This document shows, piece after piece, positions 17,004 to 25,162 of a stretch of 43,210 bases of DNA. Each line of letters begins with the position of its first letter. Position 1 is the stretch's first letter. Both the position numbers and the translations under genes were made by a program. The notes under the pieces were generated by a model that saw nothing but the letters and a program-made list of their open reading frames with translations, did no database searches and was not told the DNA's origin. Origin of the DNA: Streptococcus mitis subsp. hohhotensis (GTDB lineage Bacteria > Bacillota > Bacilli > Lactobacillales > Streptococcaceae). The stretch spans positions 1 to 43,210 of the forward strand of contig NZ_JAIRCA020000018.1 of assembly GCF_020089495.2 (NCBI RefSeq). Direction: 5' to 3'.

Positions 17004-17890
17004 CGTAACCAAATCAAGTAAACGCCTAATACAAAGAATAAAATAGTTAGGCATATAACAGTTTCAGCCAATACCAGATAATCCAGAAATGGAAGCTTCA
17101 AGATTCCCTGAGCCATCTTGAGCGAGGTAGCCGTGATAATGGTTGGGAAGGTGAGGGCTGAGAAGGCTGGTTGAAAGCCTTGTTTTAAAATATTGGGCAG
17201 GCGAGTTAAAACAAAGAAAAAGAAGGATTGAGAAGCCAAAATCATGGCAATCAAGAGCCAAGTCGGTAGGCTGGCTCCTCCAACTCGAACCAGGGAAGCC
17301 AAGAGCAGAGAGAAAGGAGCACAGTAGATTCCTTCTTGCCCAAGCAAGGCTACTGGTAGTGGATGTTGCTTTAAATCACTATAAATAAGGGGATAGAGAT
17401 AGAAGGTCAAGACAAAACCAAAACTCAAGGTCGCATAGGCAATCTCGATAATGCCTACCAGAGGATAAGTCAAGGCAGCCACTGCTATCCCCACATAGAG
17501 AACCGTCCAGCTAGGAGTCGCATGAACCCTCCGACCCGGACAAGCAAATTTGACGGTAAAAGCAGCAATCAAGGCCAAATCCAAGAGAAATGAAAACCAC
17601 CAGAGCCCATGCGCTACCAGAGGAAGATGAGGAAAAACGCGAAAGACATAGGTCGATAAAATCATTCCAGCCATAGGAAAAGTGGCCATTCCTGACAAAA
17701 GAGGAGGCTTGGTCAATTCTTGCTTGGTTTCTTTCCAATTAAACAGATGCAGAATTAAAAAGTAAACCCACAAAATCAAACCTGACAAACTCAGTATATG
17801 TGACAGAACTGGCAACATATCTAAAACGAGATTCCCAGCTCCTGCCAAACCTAACAAACAACCAGAAAATACTAAGGGGAGTTTTTTCAT
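16988..17890 (-). CDS. TDT family transporter (SLAC1/TehA-like)
   Basis: This is an integral membrane protein of 300 residues with about ten hydrophobic segments. It fits the tellurite-resistance/dicarboxylate transporter (TDT) family, which includes TehA, the plant anion channel SLAC1 and the malate carrier Mae1. Pneumococcal annotations often call this gene an exfoliative toxin, which is a misnomer for the same family. The start is the ATG at 17890 after GGAGG; a TTG four codons upstream overlaps the ribosome binding site. It is a single gene, ended by the hairpin shared with serS. Substrate is unknown. Confidence 0.85.
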   Translation of the reverse strand: MKKLPLVFSGCLLGLAGAGNLVLDMLPVLSHILSLSGLILWVYFLILHLFNWKETKQELTKPPLLSGMATFPMAGMILSTYVFRVFPHLPLVAHGLWWFSFLLDLALIAAFTVKFACPGRRVHATPSWTVLYVGIAVAALTYPLVGIIEIAYATLSFGFVLTFYLYPLIYSDLKQHPLPVALLGQEGIYCAPFSLLLASLVRVGGASLPTWLLIAMILASQSFFFFVLTRLPNILKQGFQPAFSALTFPTIITATSLKMAQGILKLPFLDYLVLAETVICLTILFFVLGVYLIWLRKRSS

Positions 17891-17950
17891 CCTAACCTCC
17901 AATAATCATGTTAGTTTCAGTATAGCATAAAAGCGCTTAAATGAGGACTT

Positions 17951-17990
17951 AAAAAAACGAAGTCCGTGGATTTCAGACTTCATTTTTTGA
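17951..17990 (-). terminator. Terminator after the AhpD-like gene
   Basis: On the minus strand GAAGTC, an 11-base loop, GACTTC and a T-run form a rho-independent terminator just after the AhpD-like gene stop. Confidence 0.8.
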
Positions 17991-18001
17991 TCAGATATAA
18001 A

Positions 18002-18553
18002 TTAAGCATAAGGTTGCAATTCTGGGTTAATTGGGGTATTGGCTAGATTGTTAGCATAGTTACAGAGGCTTGCTAGGCTGACACCAAGAACCACATCCAA
18101 GGCATTTTGTTGGGTATAGCCAACTTCTAGAAACTCAGACAAGGCTTCATCTCCTACACGACCCTTGGTATTGATAACTGCCAAGGTAAACTTAGCTAGG
18201 GTGTCCAATTTAGGATCTGTTTCAATTGGAGTACGATTGCGAAGGGCTTGAAGCAGGTCATCGTTCATCTGGATCTGTTTAATTGAAAAGGCTGTGTGAC
18301 CTGCGACGCAGAAGGCACAACCGTTTGTCACAGCTGCCGTGATTTGCACTACTTCGCGCTCAACAGGTGTCAGGCTGTTGCGACGGTTGATAGCTCCGAC
18401 AGTACGGTAAGCCTCTAAAGCAGTCGGTGCATTAGCCAAGAGACCGATTAGGTTAGGAATATAGCCATTGTTATCTTTTTCTACTGTTTCAAGAACTTCT
18501 TTCACTTCTGCTGGTGCTGATTCTACTGTATGGATTGTAAATGTTGTCATCAT
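18002..18553 (-). CDS. Carboxymuconolactone decarboxylase family (AhpD-like) protein
   Basis: The 183-residue product belongs to the CMD/AhpD family of helical disulfide reductases and peroxidase-related proteins. The redox motif CAFCVAGH (a CxxC followed by histidine three residues on) is present in the middle, preceded by a glutamate in REVVQITAA. Only one such motif is seen. The start is ATG at 18553 or 18550 after AAGAGG; a third in-frame ATG at 18568 overlaps that ribosome binding site. It is monocistronic, between two terminators. Likely role is thiol or peroxide stress, but substrate is unknown. Confidence 0.85.
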   Translation of the reverse strand: MMTTFTIHTVESAPAEVKEVLETVEKDNNGYIPNLIGLLANAPTALEAYRTVGAINRRNSLTPVEREVVQITAAVTNGCAFCVAGHTAFSIKQIQMNDDLLQALRNRTPIETDPKLDTLAKFTLAVINTKGRVGDEALSEFLEVGYTQQNALDVVLGVSLASLCNYANNLANTPINPELQPYA

Positions 18554-18653
18554 AAAACCTCTTTTCATGTTGTTGAAATCTAGTCTATCACAGATTCTAT
18601 ACCGTGTATAATATATATTTTAAATTGCACTGATAGAAATTTTTTATGAAAGC

Positions 18654-18678
18654 AAAAAATCACACGCGATGTGTGATT
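18654..18678 (-). terminator. Terminator after the symporter gene
   Basis: AATCACAC, ATCGC, GTGTGATT followed by a T-run (minus strand) is a compact terminator placed four bases after the symporter stop codon. Confidence 0.88.
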
Positions 18679-18681
18679 CTA

Positions 18682-20004
18682 TTATTTATTAAAATACTTT
18701 TTAGTCTCAGCAATAACAACTGGTGATAAAACTAAGAGAGCAATCAAGTTTGGCAGAGCCATCAAAGCGTTGACAATATCAGCAATAATCCAGACCATAT
18801 CCAACTCGATAAAACCTCCCAGCAAGACCATGAGCACAAAAATCACACGGTAGAGCCAGATAAAACGAACCCCAAAGAGAAACTCGAAACAGCGTTCTCC
18901 ATAGTAGTTCCAACCTAGAATCGTTGTAAAGGCAAAAAGTACAAGGAAGATAGTCAAGAGGGCAGGCCCAAAGTGAGAAAATACTGTTGAGAAGGCTGAC
19001 TGAGTCAAAGCCACTCCATTCAAGTCACTATTCCATACTCCAGTTACCAAGATGGTCAAACCAGTCAGAGTACAAATGATGAGGGTATCAATAAAGGTTC
19101 CTGTCATGGAAATCAAACCTTGCTCTACTGGTTCATTTGTCTTAGCCGCAGCAGCTGCAATGGGAGCAGAACCCAGACCAGATTCGTTTGAGAAGACACC
19201 ACGCGCCACACCATTTTGGATAGCCATCCGAATGCTAGCACCAGCAAATCCACCTACCGCAGCAACAGGACTAAAGGCTGATGTCAAGATTAAAGCGACT
19301 GTAGCAGGAAGTTTTCCAATATTGAAGAAAATAACTGTAAGAGTTCCCAAAATATAGATGATAGCCATAAAAGGAACAACGGCTGTCGAAACCTTTGAAA
19401 TAGACTTGAGTCCTCCAAAAACAGCAATCGCTACTAAGACAGACAAAACGAGAGCCGTAATAGCTGGCGAAATAGTCGTTGTATTTTGGACAGATTCTGT
19501 AATCGAGTTGACTTGGGTAAAGGTTCCGATTCCTAACAAAGCTACTAAGACACCTGCAATAGCAAAGAAGATAGCAAGTGGTCGCCACTTTTCTCCCATC
19601 CCTAGAAGAATATAGTGCATTGGACCTCCTGCAACAGCACCGTTATCGTCTTTAGTCCTGTATTTGATAGCCAATAAACCTTCCGCATACTTGGTTGCCA
19701 TTCCAAAGAAAGCCGCCATCCACATCCAAAAGAGGGCTCCTGGACCACCGACTTTGATAGCCGTCGCCACCCCGATAATATTTCCCGTACCAACTGTCGC
19801 CGCAAGAGCTGTACACAAGGCCGCAAAACTGGATACATCGCCATGCCCCTTATCCTTGGTAAAAATAAGCTGGAAGGCCTTAGAGAGACGCAAAACCTGC
19901 AAAAGTCCTAAACGGGCAGTTAGGTAAATCCCTGTTCCGACCAAGAGAATCAAGAGGGGTGGACCCCAAGCAAAAGCATCAATTGATTTAAGCAATTCTA
20001 ACAT
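18682..20004 (-). CDS. Alanine/glycine:cation symporter (AGCS family)
   Basis: This 440-residue membrane protein imports alanine or glycine with sodium. It has about eleven hydrophobic segments and the AGCS signature GGPGALFWMWMAAFFGMATKY near residues 85-106. Other conserved parts include GNIIGVATAI, VFSNESGLGSAPIAAAAAKT, and GWNYYGERCFEFLFG near the end. The ATG at 20004 is preceded by GGAGAAGG. A glycine riboswitch controls it, which supports glycine or alanine as substrate. Excess glycine usually switches such a transporter off or an efflux/cleavage gene on; the terminator arrangement here decides the sign but cannot be read safely by eye. Confidence 0.95.
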   Translation of the reverse strand: MLELLKSIDAFAWGPPLLILLVGTGIYLTARLGLLQVLRLSKAFQLIFTKDKGHGDVSSFAALCTALAATVGTGNIIGVATAIKVGGPGALFWMWMAAFFGMATKYAEGLLAIKYRTKDDNGAVAGGPMHYILLGMGEKWRPLAIFFAIAGVLVALLGIGTFTQVNSITESVQNTTTISPAITALVLSVLVAIAVFGGLKSISKVSTAVVPFMAIIYILGTLTVIFFNIGKLPATVALILTSAFSPVAAVGGFAGASIRMAIQNGVARGVFSNESGLGSAPIAAAAAKTNEPVEQGLISMTGTFIDTLIICTLTGLTILVTGVWNSDLNGVALTQSAFSTVFSHFGPALLTIFLVLFAFTTILGWNYYGERCFEFLFGVRFIWLYRVIFVLMVLLGGFIELDMVWIIADIVNALMALPNLIALLVLSPVVIAETKKYFNK

Positions 20005-20029
20005 TTCCTTCTCCTATCTTTTCAACTCC

Positions 20030-20190
20030 AAAAGAAAGAGCACATGCAAGATACATGTACTCTGGAATGCTTAGATAAATGCTAAAAAGCGGTCTATCCT
20101 AGCTCTGTCCTTTTACCTGAGAGTTTGAGCAGTTGCCTGCCTTGCCCCTTCGGTGCCTTTACGGTCTCTCCAGAGTTCCGTCCATTTACA
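20030..20190 (-). ncRNA. Glycine riboswitch upstream of the symporter
   Basis: The minus strand carries the conserved glycine-aptamer blocks: CTCTGGAGAGACC, CACCGAAGGGG, and CAAACTCTCAGGTAAAAGGA (about 20175-20085). Then comes an expression platform ending in a terminator, GAGTACATG / CATGTGCTC (20062-20038), with a T-rich tail (to 20030). Only one complete aptamer is seen, so it is a singlet type; a companion ghost helix may be formed with flanking bases. Confidence 0.93.
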
Positions 20191-20259
20191 GTCATGGAAA
20201 ATCAAACGATTCGCCACTTCTATTAAACTTCATTCGGTGTTGGTATTTAATTGATTCTT

Positions 20260-20288
20260 ATTTTACAAAAAATGTTGGATTTTGTCAA
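20260..20288 (-). promoter_or_regulatory. Promoter of the riboswitch-symporter transcript
   Basis: TTGACA (20288-20283), 17 bases and TAAAAT (20265-20260) form a near-consensus promoter upstream of the glycine riboswitch. The 364-base gap between the symporter and res is thus filled by terminator, aptamer and promoter. Confidence 0.85.
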
Positions 20289-20368
20289 TGGATTTTGGGA
20301 AAATCTTATTTGACTCAGTTAACTAAACTTAGTAATAATTTTCGAAATCATAAACTCCCAAATTTACA

Positions 20369-23011
20369 CTATAAATCTTTTAAATTACTATTTACAACTT
20401 CTCTGCTCATCTCATTATTAAAGAAAGGAAGACCGACGATACGATAACGTTCATCGTCCAACAAAGTTCTTGCCTCATCTCTTTCAGTAATTTGCAGTAA
20501 GAATTTCTCTTTCCAGCCTTCTTTACTATTTTTGAAGGTATTATTACTATCCAAAAATTGACTTCCTTTTGGCTCAATGAAAATTTGCCAAGAAGTACTT
20601 CCAACTTTTTTATCATTTGCAAGCAAGATAAAGTCAGGCTCAAAAGCACGCCCTTCATCAAAACTATAGATTTTCACTGCTTTCTCATTTCGCAAAAGAT
20701 AAATATCAGACCACTTTTCCTGCAAATCATTCATCAATTCACGGATAGCACGCACCAGATATTTCTCCTCGCTTGTTCCAAAGTTATCATCATAGGCATA
20801 CCAATCTAGCTGATCGATATTTTCAAAAATCTCTGTTTCAGACTTGGTTTTTTGTGACCGTCCAAACTCTGCATTCCCATTTACATTAACAGTATACTTT
20901 CTCAAGATATTCTCTTCAAAAACTTCACGTACAGGAACAGATTCAAAGTTAGCTGAACCATAAAAGCGCTCTTCAGTTGGAACAATATCTTTTTCAATGC
21001 TATATAAAAGCTGTTCTGCAATATAGAGTTTCTGGTCTGAAGTTAACTCACTTATTTGTGATAAAGAAGATTCTAGTATAATATTAACTTTCGAAAGCAT
21101 TTCAATGAAGGCAGATACACCACTCAAGCCAAAGAAAGCTTTCTGTAAGTTTTTAAAGGTATACTGTTTATTGCGATTGATAGCTGTTCGAACAATATTG
21201 GAAGTAATTTCTTTTCCAAACTCGAAGTTTAAGGTGTTTGTCGAATCAGTCGCAAAAACATCATCCTCTGAGAAAGCTTCAAAATCTCTTGTGCTGGAAG
21301 TCGGTAAACTGACATCAAAGGAACTCGGAATGAAAGAGGTATCCAACAAACTTTCTTGTCGTTGTTCCAGATATTCTTGGTAGGAAAGACGTTTATTCAT
21401 CCAAACAAGACCATCTGTATAGGTTCGTGTTTGTTTGAAAGATTCTTTGAGCTTTAATTCACGCTCTTCTAAATTGACATCATCAAAAATTCCAGACTCA
21501 CGCAAGACTTGCTTTAATTCAGAAATATAGCGAGGATTGTTGGCAGAATGATAATGAAGCTGTTCTATGACACGAAGTTCATTGTTTTCATTTTCATCAA
21601 ATTTACGAGTGAACTTCTCCTCGATTTGATTATCAATCACAAAGGGATAATAACGTGCTCCACGACCGATGAGTTGCTTTTCTGCATTGGTAGTGTTCCC
21701 TGCGACAAAACCGTTCTTTGTTGTCTTACCATCACGAATATCGTAAAGACGAACAATATCAAAAAGATTAAGAACATCCCAGCCTTCGTTGAGCATATCA
21801 ACTGCAAAAATAGCACGAATTTCATTTGAAGGGAGTTCCAGAGTATTCAACTCCACTAAATTGTTGCTAGTCTTGTTTTTCCCATCAATCACGAGTAAGC
21901 GTTCACGGCGAAAATCTTCCTGCAATTCCTCAATTAAATCTTGAAAAGAAAGTCCAGCCCCTTCAAAAAAAGCAAATGCTTTTTCCAAGATATTTTTTTG
22001 CTCCTCATCATTTGCAGTTAAGTTTTTTTGAGACTGTACTTGTTCTACTGACAAGTTGGCTAACATATCCAAAAAAGCCTCTAAGTTTCCTTTATTTTCA
22101 GCAATTTTTTGCGACTTAAACAAGACCAAAGGTTTGAGGTTAATTCCATGTTTCAAGGCGATTTTCTTGCGGTATTGGCTGATAATGATTGCCTGCAACA
22201 TACGAATTGGAAGTTCATTATCTACCAAGTGGAAAAGAACATCTTTAGAGTACTTATCCAAGCGGAACTCTTTCAAGTCATACTTGAAAATCAAAGATTT
22301 TTCATATTTTTTGGCAATATCTGGATTTGCTAAATCAATAGTTGCTGTAAATTCAAATAAAGAAGATTTACGGGCTGTACTTTGAATGTTTTCAATCGTC
22401 GCCGTCCAGCTGTCGTTCTCATATTTTTCTTTCTTGCCAAGTCCAGCATTCAAGTGATGAGCCTCATCTGCCAATAACACAAGCGATAAATCTTCAAATT
22501 GCTCATAAGTTAGGCGATTTTCCCTTGGGGTATTTAAATCTTGGTGAAGTTTTTGAATGGTTGTAAAAACAATATTGATACTATCAGGCTGACTATCGGA
22601 AAAATCTGTCACTTCACGTACTCCCACCGCTTGATTATCAATAGTTATTTTGTCCGCAAACAAGTATTTTCCCATCTCATTAGGCAAGAAGTTTGCTCTT
22701 GTCTTGGTAAGAATATTGTCATTATTAACAAAAAAAATAAAATTCCGTTCACCCTGTTTAAATTTTTCAAGTATAATCGCTGCCATCAGCAAAGTTTTTC
22801 CTGAACCGGTCGCCATATTGTAAAGGACTTGTTCTGGTTTTTTTCGATTTTTCTCATCCCTTTTGTAGTAGAGATACCTCCCTACCGCCTCTTTCTGGTA
22901 AGGACGCAGTGGAAATTTCAGATTTTGCGTGATGTAGTCTGGAATGCTTGCCTTAAAGTCAATAAAGCCATTTTCACTAGCTTGCTTATAAATTTCATAC
23001 ACAAAAGCCAT
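20369..23011 (-). CDS. Type III restriction-modification system Res subunit
   Basis: Res is the helicase and nuclease subunit of a type III system; it cuts DNA with the Mod subunit after ATP-driven motion from unmethylated sites. The 880-residue product has the Walker A ATGSGKT at about residues 67-73, a DEAH-like motif II in LADEAHHLNAG, and further SF2 helicase motifs. The C-terminal nuclease shows FEPDFILLAN...FIEPKG, the PD-(D/E)xK pattern, near residue 800. The start is the ATG at 23011 with GAGGAG upstream; GTG at 23014 is in frame but closer. It starts three bases after the mod stop. No frameshift is seen, so it looks intact. Typical size and order are mod then res. Confidence 0.95.
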   Translation of the reverse strand: MAFVYEIYKQASENGFIDFKASIPDYITQNLKFPLRPYQKEAVGRYLYYKRDEKNRKKPEQVLYNMATGSGKTLLMAAIILEKFKQGERNFIFFVNNDNILTKTRANFLPNEMGKYLFADKITIDNQAVGVREVTDFSDSQPDSINIVFTTIQKLHQDLNTPRENRLTYEQFEDLSLVLLADEAHHLNAGLGKKEKYENDSWTATIENIQSTARKSSLFEFTATIDLANPDIAKKYEKSLIFKYDLKEFRLDKYSKDVLFHLVDNELPIRMLQAIIISQYRKKIALKHGINLKPLVLFKSQKIAENKGNLEAFLDMLANLSVEQVQSQKNLTANDEEQKNILEKAFAFFEGAGLSFQDLIEELQEDFRRERLLVIDGKNKTSNNLVELNTLELPSNEIRAIFAVDMLNEGWDVLNLFDIVRLYDIRDGKTTKNGFVAGNTTNAEKQLIGRGARYYPFVIDNQIEEKFTRKFDENENNELRVIEQLHYHSANNPRYISELKQVLRESGIFDDVNLEERELKLKESFKQTRTYTDGLVWMNKRLSYQEYLEQRQESLLDTSFIPSSFDVSLPTSSTRDFEAFSEDDVFATDSTNTLNFEFGKEITSNIVRTAINRNKQYTFKNLQKAFFGLSGVSAFIEMLSKVNIILESSLSQISELTSDQKLYIAEQLLYSIEKDIVPTEERFYGSANFESVPVREVFEENILRKYTVNVNGNAEFGRSQKTKSETEIFENIDQLDWYAYDDNFGTSEEKYLVRAIRELMNDLQEKWSDIYLLRNEKAVKIYSFDEGRAFEPDFILLANDKKVGSTSWQIFIEPKGSQFLDSNNTFKNSKEGWKEKFLLQITERDEARTLLDDERYRIVGLPFFNNEMSREVVNSNLKDL

Positions 23012-23014
23012 CAC

Positions 23015-24979
23015 TTACTCCTCTCCATAGAAGTATCTATTGAGTTTTTTCTCTTCTAGTGAAATGTCATAGTCGCTATCATCTATCTCTGAATAATTAA
23101 CATACAGGTTATTATTATCCACCAACTCCAGCAAGACTTGTTTTTGTTCAGCTAGTGAAAGTTTTTCGAACTCTGACTTTTTCAACTTTTTAGGGTCGAC
23201 ACGATAAGATAGGAACGAAGACTTTTTAGCCTGTTCAAACAGTTGAGATAGAGTTTCAGGCTCTCTTGCCTCTAAAACTATATTTTTAAAATCCTGGGCA
23301 TCATTTTTCAGTTCACAGTAAACAAATGAACCACCACCAGTCCAGTTGACATCTTTAGAAATGCCGGTTTCATCTCCTTTTATCACATTATTCAATCTTT
23401 CAACAATCTTTTCCTCAATATAATCCATTTGCTCTATCAAAATATATTGACGGTCCATTTTATGAGCAGTTGCTGCTGTTGATCCTGAACCACCAAAGAA
23501 ATCTAATATAATATCTCCTTCATTTGTCACATACTCCATTAAAATCTTTAGTAATTTTTCTGGCTTCTTGCCACTATTTAGTGCAACCCCTCCTTCATGA
23601 CGAATATTACCATAATCTCCTGCGAAATCAGCAAAATTGACAATAGGTAAATATTTTACAGCCTTACCATCCTCAATCTCTTTTTTACGTTCTAAAGGCA
23701 TGCCAGAGAACATTTTACCTCTATTGGCCGTTGCTTTTTGAGGGTTAGTGTAATAACGATATCCTAAACCATCCTCACCTCTACCATAAACTTTATAAAG
23801 GGTTCCATTACCATCAATTGAAACTCTGGGCTCAACAATTTTTTGATAAACCTGTCCATAGCTCATTTTAGAGTAAATAGAGCCTGAAATCCATGTCTCT
23901 TTCAAAGCGTCTACATTTGCTTCTACTTGAACGAGCTTCCACTCGCCTTTTTTGAAAATCCCAACCTTATTCCCATCAATTTCTTCTATCGAACCATTGG
24001 TTAATTCTTGTATTTGCCAAATAAATTTATCATCAGTATAAGGAACAGTAGGTTGATTAGCTTTAAATTGAGTATAGTTTTTTGCATACATTAAAGTATA
24101 TTCAATTAACGGTTTAAACGCCATCGTTTCCGTTGCAATAGATTTATCTGCATATCTTACTTGAAAATTAAATTGAGTCAAAAAGTTATCCTTACCAAAA
24201 ATCTCATCCAATAAAATTTTCAGATATGCTTGCTCCTTATCATCAATAGAAATATAGATGGCACCATCTTCACTCAACAACTCTCTTGCTACCACAAGAC
24301 GATTCTTCATAAACGTCAACCAAGTGGAATGATTAAAATTATCGTTATAGTTGAAACTATCATTTCCAGTATTATAAGGTGGATCAATATAAATCAACTT
24401 GACCTTCCCAGCAAAGCGTTTCTTGAGGCTATGCAGTGCAAGCAGATTATTTCCCTTGATAATAAGGTTATCTGTATCCTTTAACTCCTCAACCTCGTGC
24501 TCACCGTCTTTATCATAACGCTTGAAATTGCTCAACACCTTCTCGTCTAGCAAGCGATTGATTTCCGCTGGAGCAAGCGTCTCGTTAAAGAAAATCTCTT
24601 GACGTTTCACATCGTCCTTGGTTTGCCCTCCCTCAAGCACACAATCTTTATAAGGAAAATTCAGCACAACTTCTTTATTTTCAGAAAGATAGTTTCTGTC
24701 TGGCGTCCCAAGACCTATTTTTGTTTTGTAGGCTGTAAAGCTGTCAGGCAAGAACTCCTTGTTATTTAGAAATTGCAAAAAGATATCTTTTTTAAAGACC
24801 AATACCCCATTTTGTAGCTTTGAAAAAAAGTGATTAGCGATTGTTTCATTACTCATCAACTGATTGAGCAACTCAGGACTGTACTGCCGTGCCAGCTCTG
24901 CTAGTTTATTTTTATTTAGTACGCCGTCCACTAAAAACTTAGGATTTTTAGCGAGGACTTGCTCCAATTCTTGTTTCAT
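23015..24979 (-). CDS. Type III restriction-modification system Mod (adenine methyltransferase)
   Basis: Mod recognises the target and methylates one strand at adenine. The 654-residue product has the beta-class order: the catalytic IDPPYNTGND (DPPY at residues 199-202) precedes the AdoMet-binding FFGGSGS (about 493-499). Between them, about residues 220-480, lies the region that holds the target recognition domain. The N-terminal 150 residues resemble the usual Mod arm. I see no tetranucleotide or homopolymer tract in the coding region that would mark a phase-variable mod. The gene is intact and leads the operon. Its leader has two overlapping inverted repeats. Confidence 0.95.
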   Translation of the reverse strand: MKQELEQVLAKNPKFLVDGVLNKNKLAELARQYSPELLNQLMSNETIANHFFSKLQNGVLVFKKDIFLQFLNNKEFLPDSFTAYKTKIGLGTPDRNYLSENKEVVLNFPYKDCVLEGGQTKDDVKRQEIFFNETLAPAEINRLLDEKVLSNFKRYDKDGEHEVEELKDTDNLIIKGNNLLALHSLKKRFAGKVKLIYIDPPYNTGNDSFNYNDNFNHSTWLTFMKNRLVVARELLSEDGAIYISIDDKEQAYLKILLDEIFGKDNFLTQFNFQVRYADKSIATETMAFKPLIEYTLMYAKNYTQFKANQPTVPYTDDKFIWQIQELTNGSIEEIDGNKVGIFKKGEWKLVQVEANVDALKETWISGSIYSKMSYGQVYQKIVEPRVSIDGNGTLYKVYGRGEDGLGYRYYTNPQKATANRGKMFSGMPLERKKEIEDGKAVKYLPIVNFADFAGDYGNIRHEGGVALNSGKKPEKLLKILMEYVTNEGDIILDFFGGSGSTAATAHKMDRQYILIEQMDYIEEKIVERLNNVIKGDETGISKDVNWTGGGSFVYCELKNDAQDFKNIVLEAREPETLSQLFEQAKKSSFLSYRVDPKKLKKSEFEKLSLAEQKQVLLELVDNNNLYVNYSEIDDSDYDISLEEKKLNRYFYGEE

Positions 24980-25025
24980 ATATGGAATTTCCTTCTCACT
25001 TAAAATTTGTGAAGAGCTGATAGTA

Positions 25026-25064
25026 TTCCTTTATATGTATATATAAAGGAAGGGTATACCCTTC
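25026..25064. promoter_or_regulatory. Overlapping inverted repeats in the mod leader
   Basis: Plus-strand TTCCTTTATAT (25026-25036), GTAT, ATATAAAGGAA (25041-25051) is a perfect 11-base inverted repeat. It overlaps by three bases a perfect 16-base palindrome GAAGGGTATACCCTTC (25049-25064). Both lie between the predicted start of mod transcription and the mod ATG. They could be an operator or a leader RNA structure. Confidence 0.7.
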
Positions 25065-25088
25065 GGTTTTATTCAATTTTCTAGTTCT

Positions 25089-25099
25089 ATTATAACATA
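25089..25099 (-). promoter_or_regulatory. mod-res promoter (extended -10)
   Basis: TGTTATAAT (minus strand; TATAAT at 25094-25089) is a full extended -10. The -35 region is AT-rich and weak. The leader to the mod ATG would be about 103 bases. Confidence 0.7.
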
Positions 25100-25127
25100 T
25101 TTGAGCATGTTTAAAAAAATGATAAAA

Positions 25128-25158
25128 AAGCTTGAGGAACCACATATTTCCTCAGGCT
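25128..25158 (-). terminator. Terminator after mutS2
   Basis: GCCTGAGGAA, ATATGTGG, TTCCTCAAGC then a T-run (minus strand) forms a terminator close to the mutS2 stop codon. Confidence 0.85.
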
Positions 25159-25162
25159 TTTC

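Noticed and set aside
23015..24979. Phase-variable repeat tract in mod
   Set aside because: No tetranucleotide or long homopolymer tract was found in the gene or its leader.
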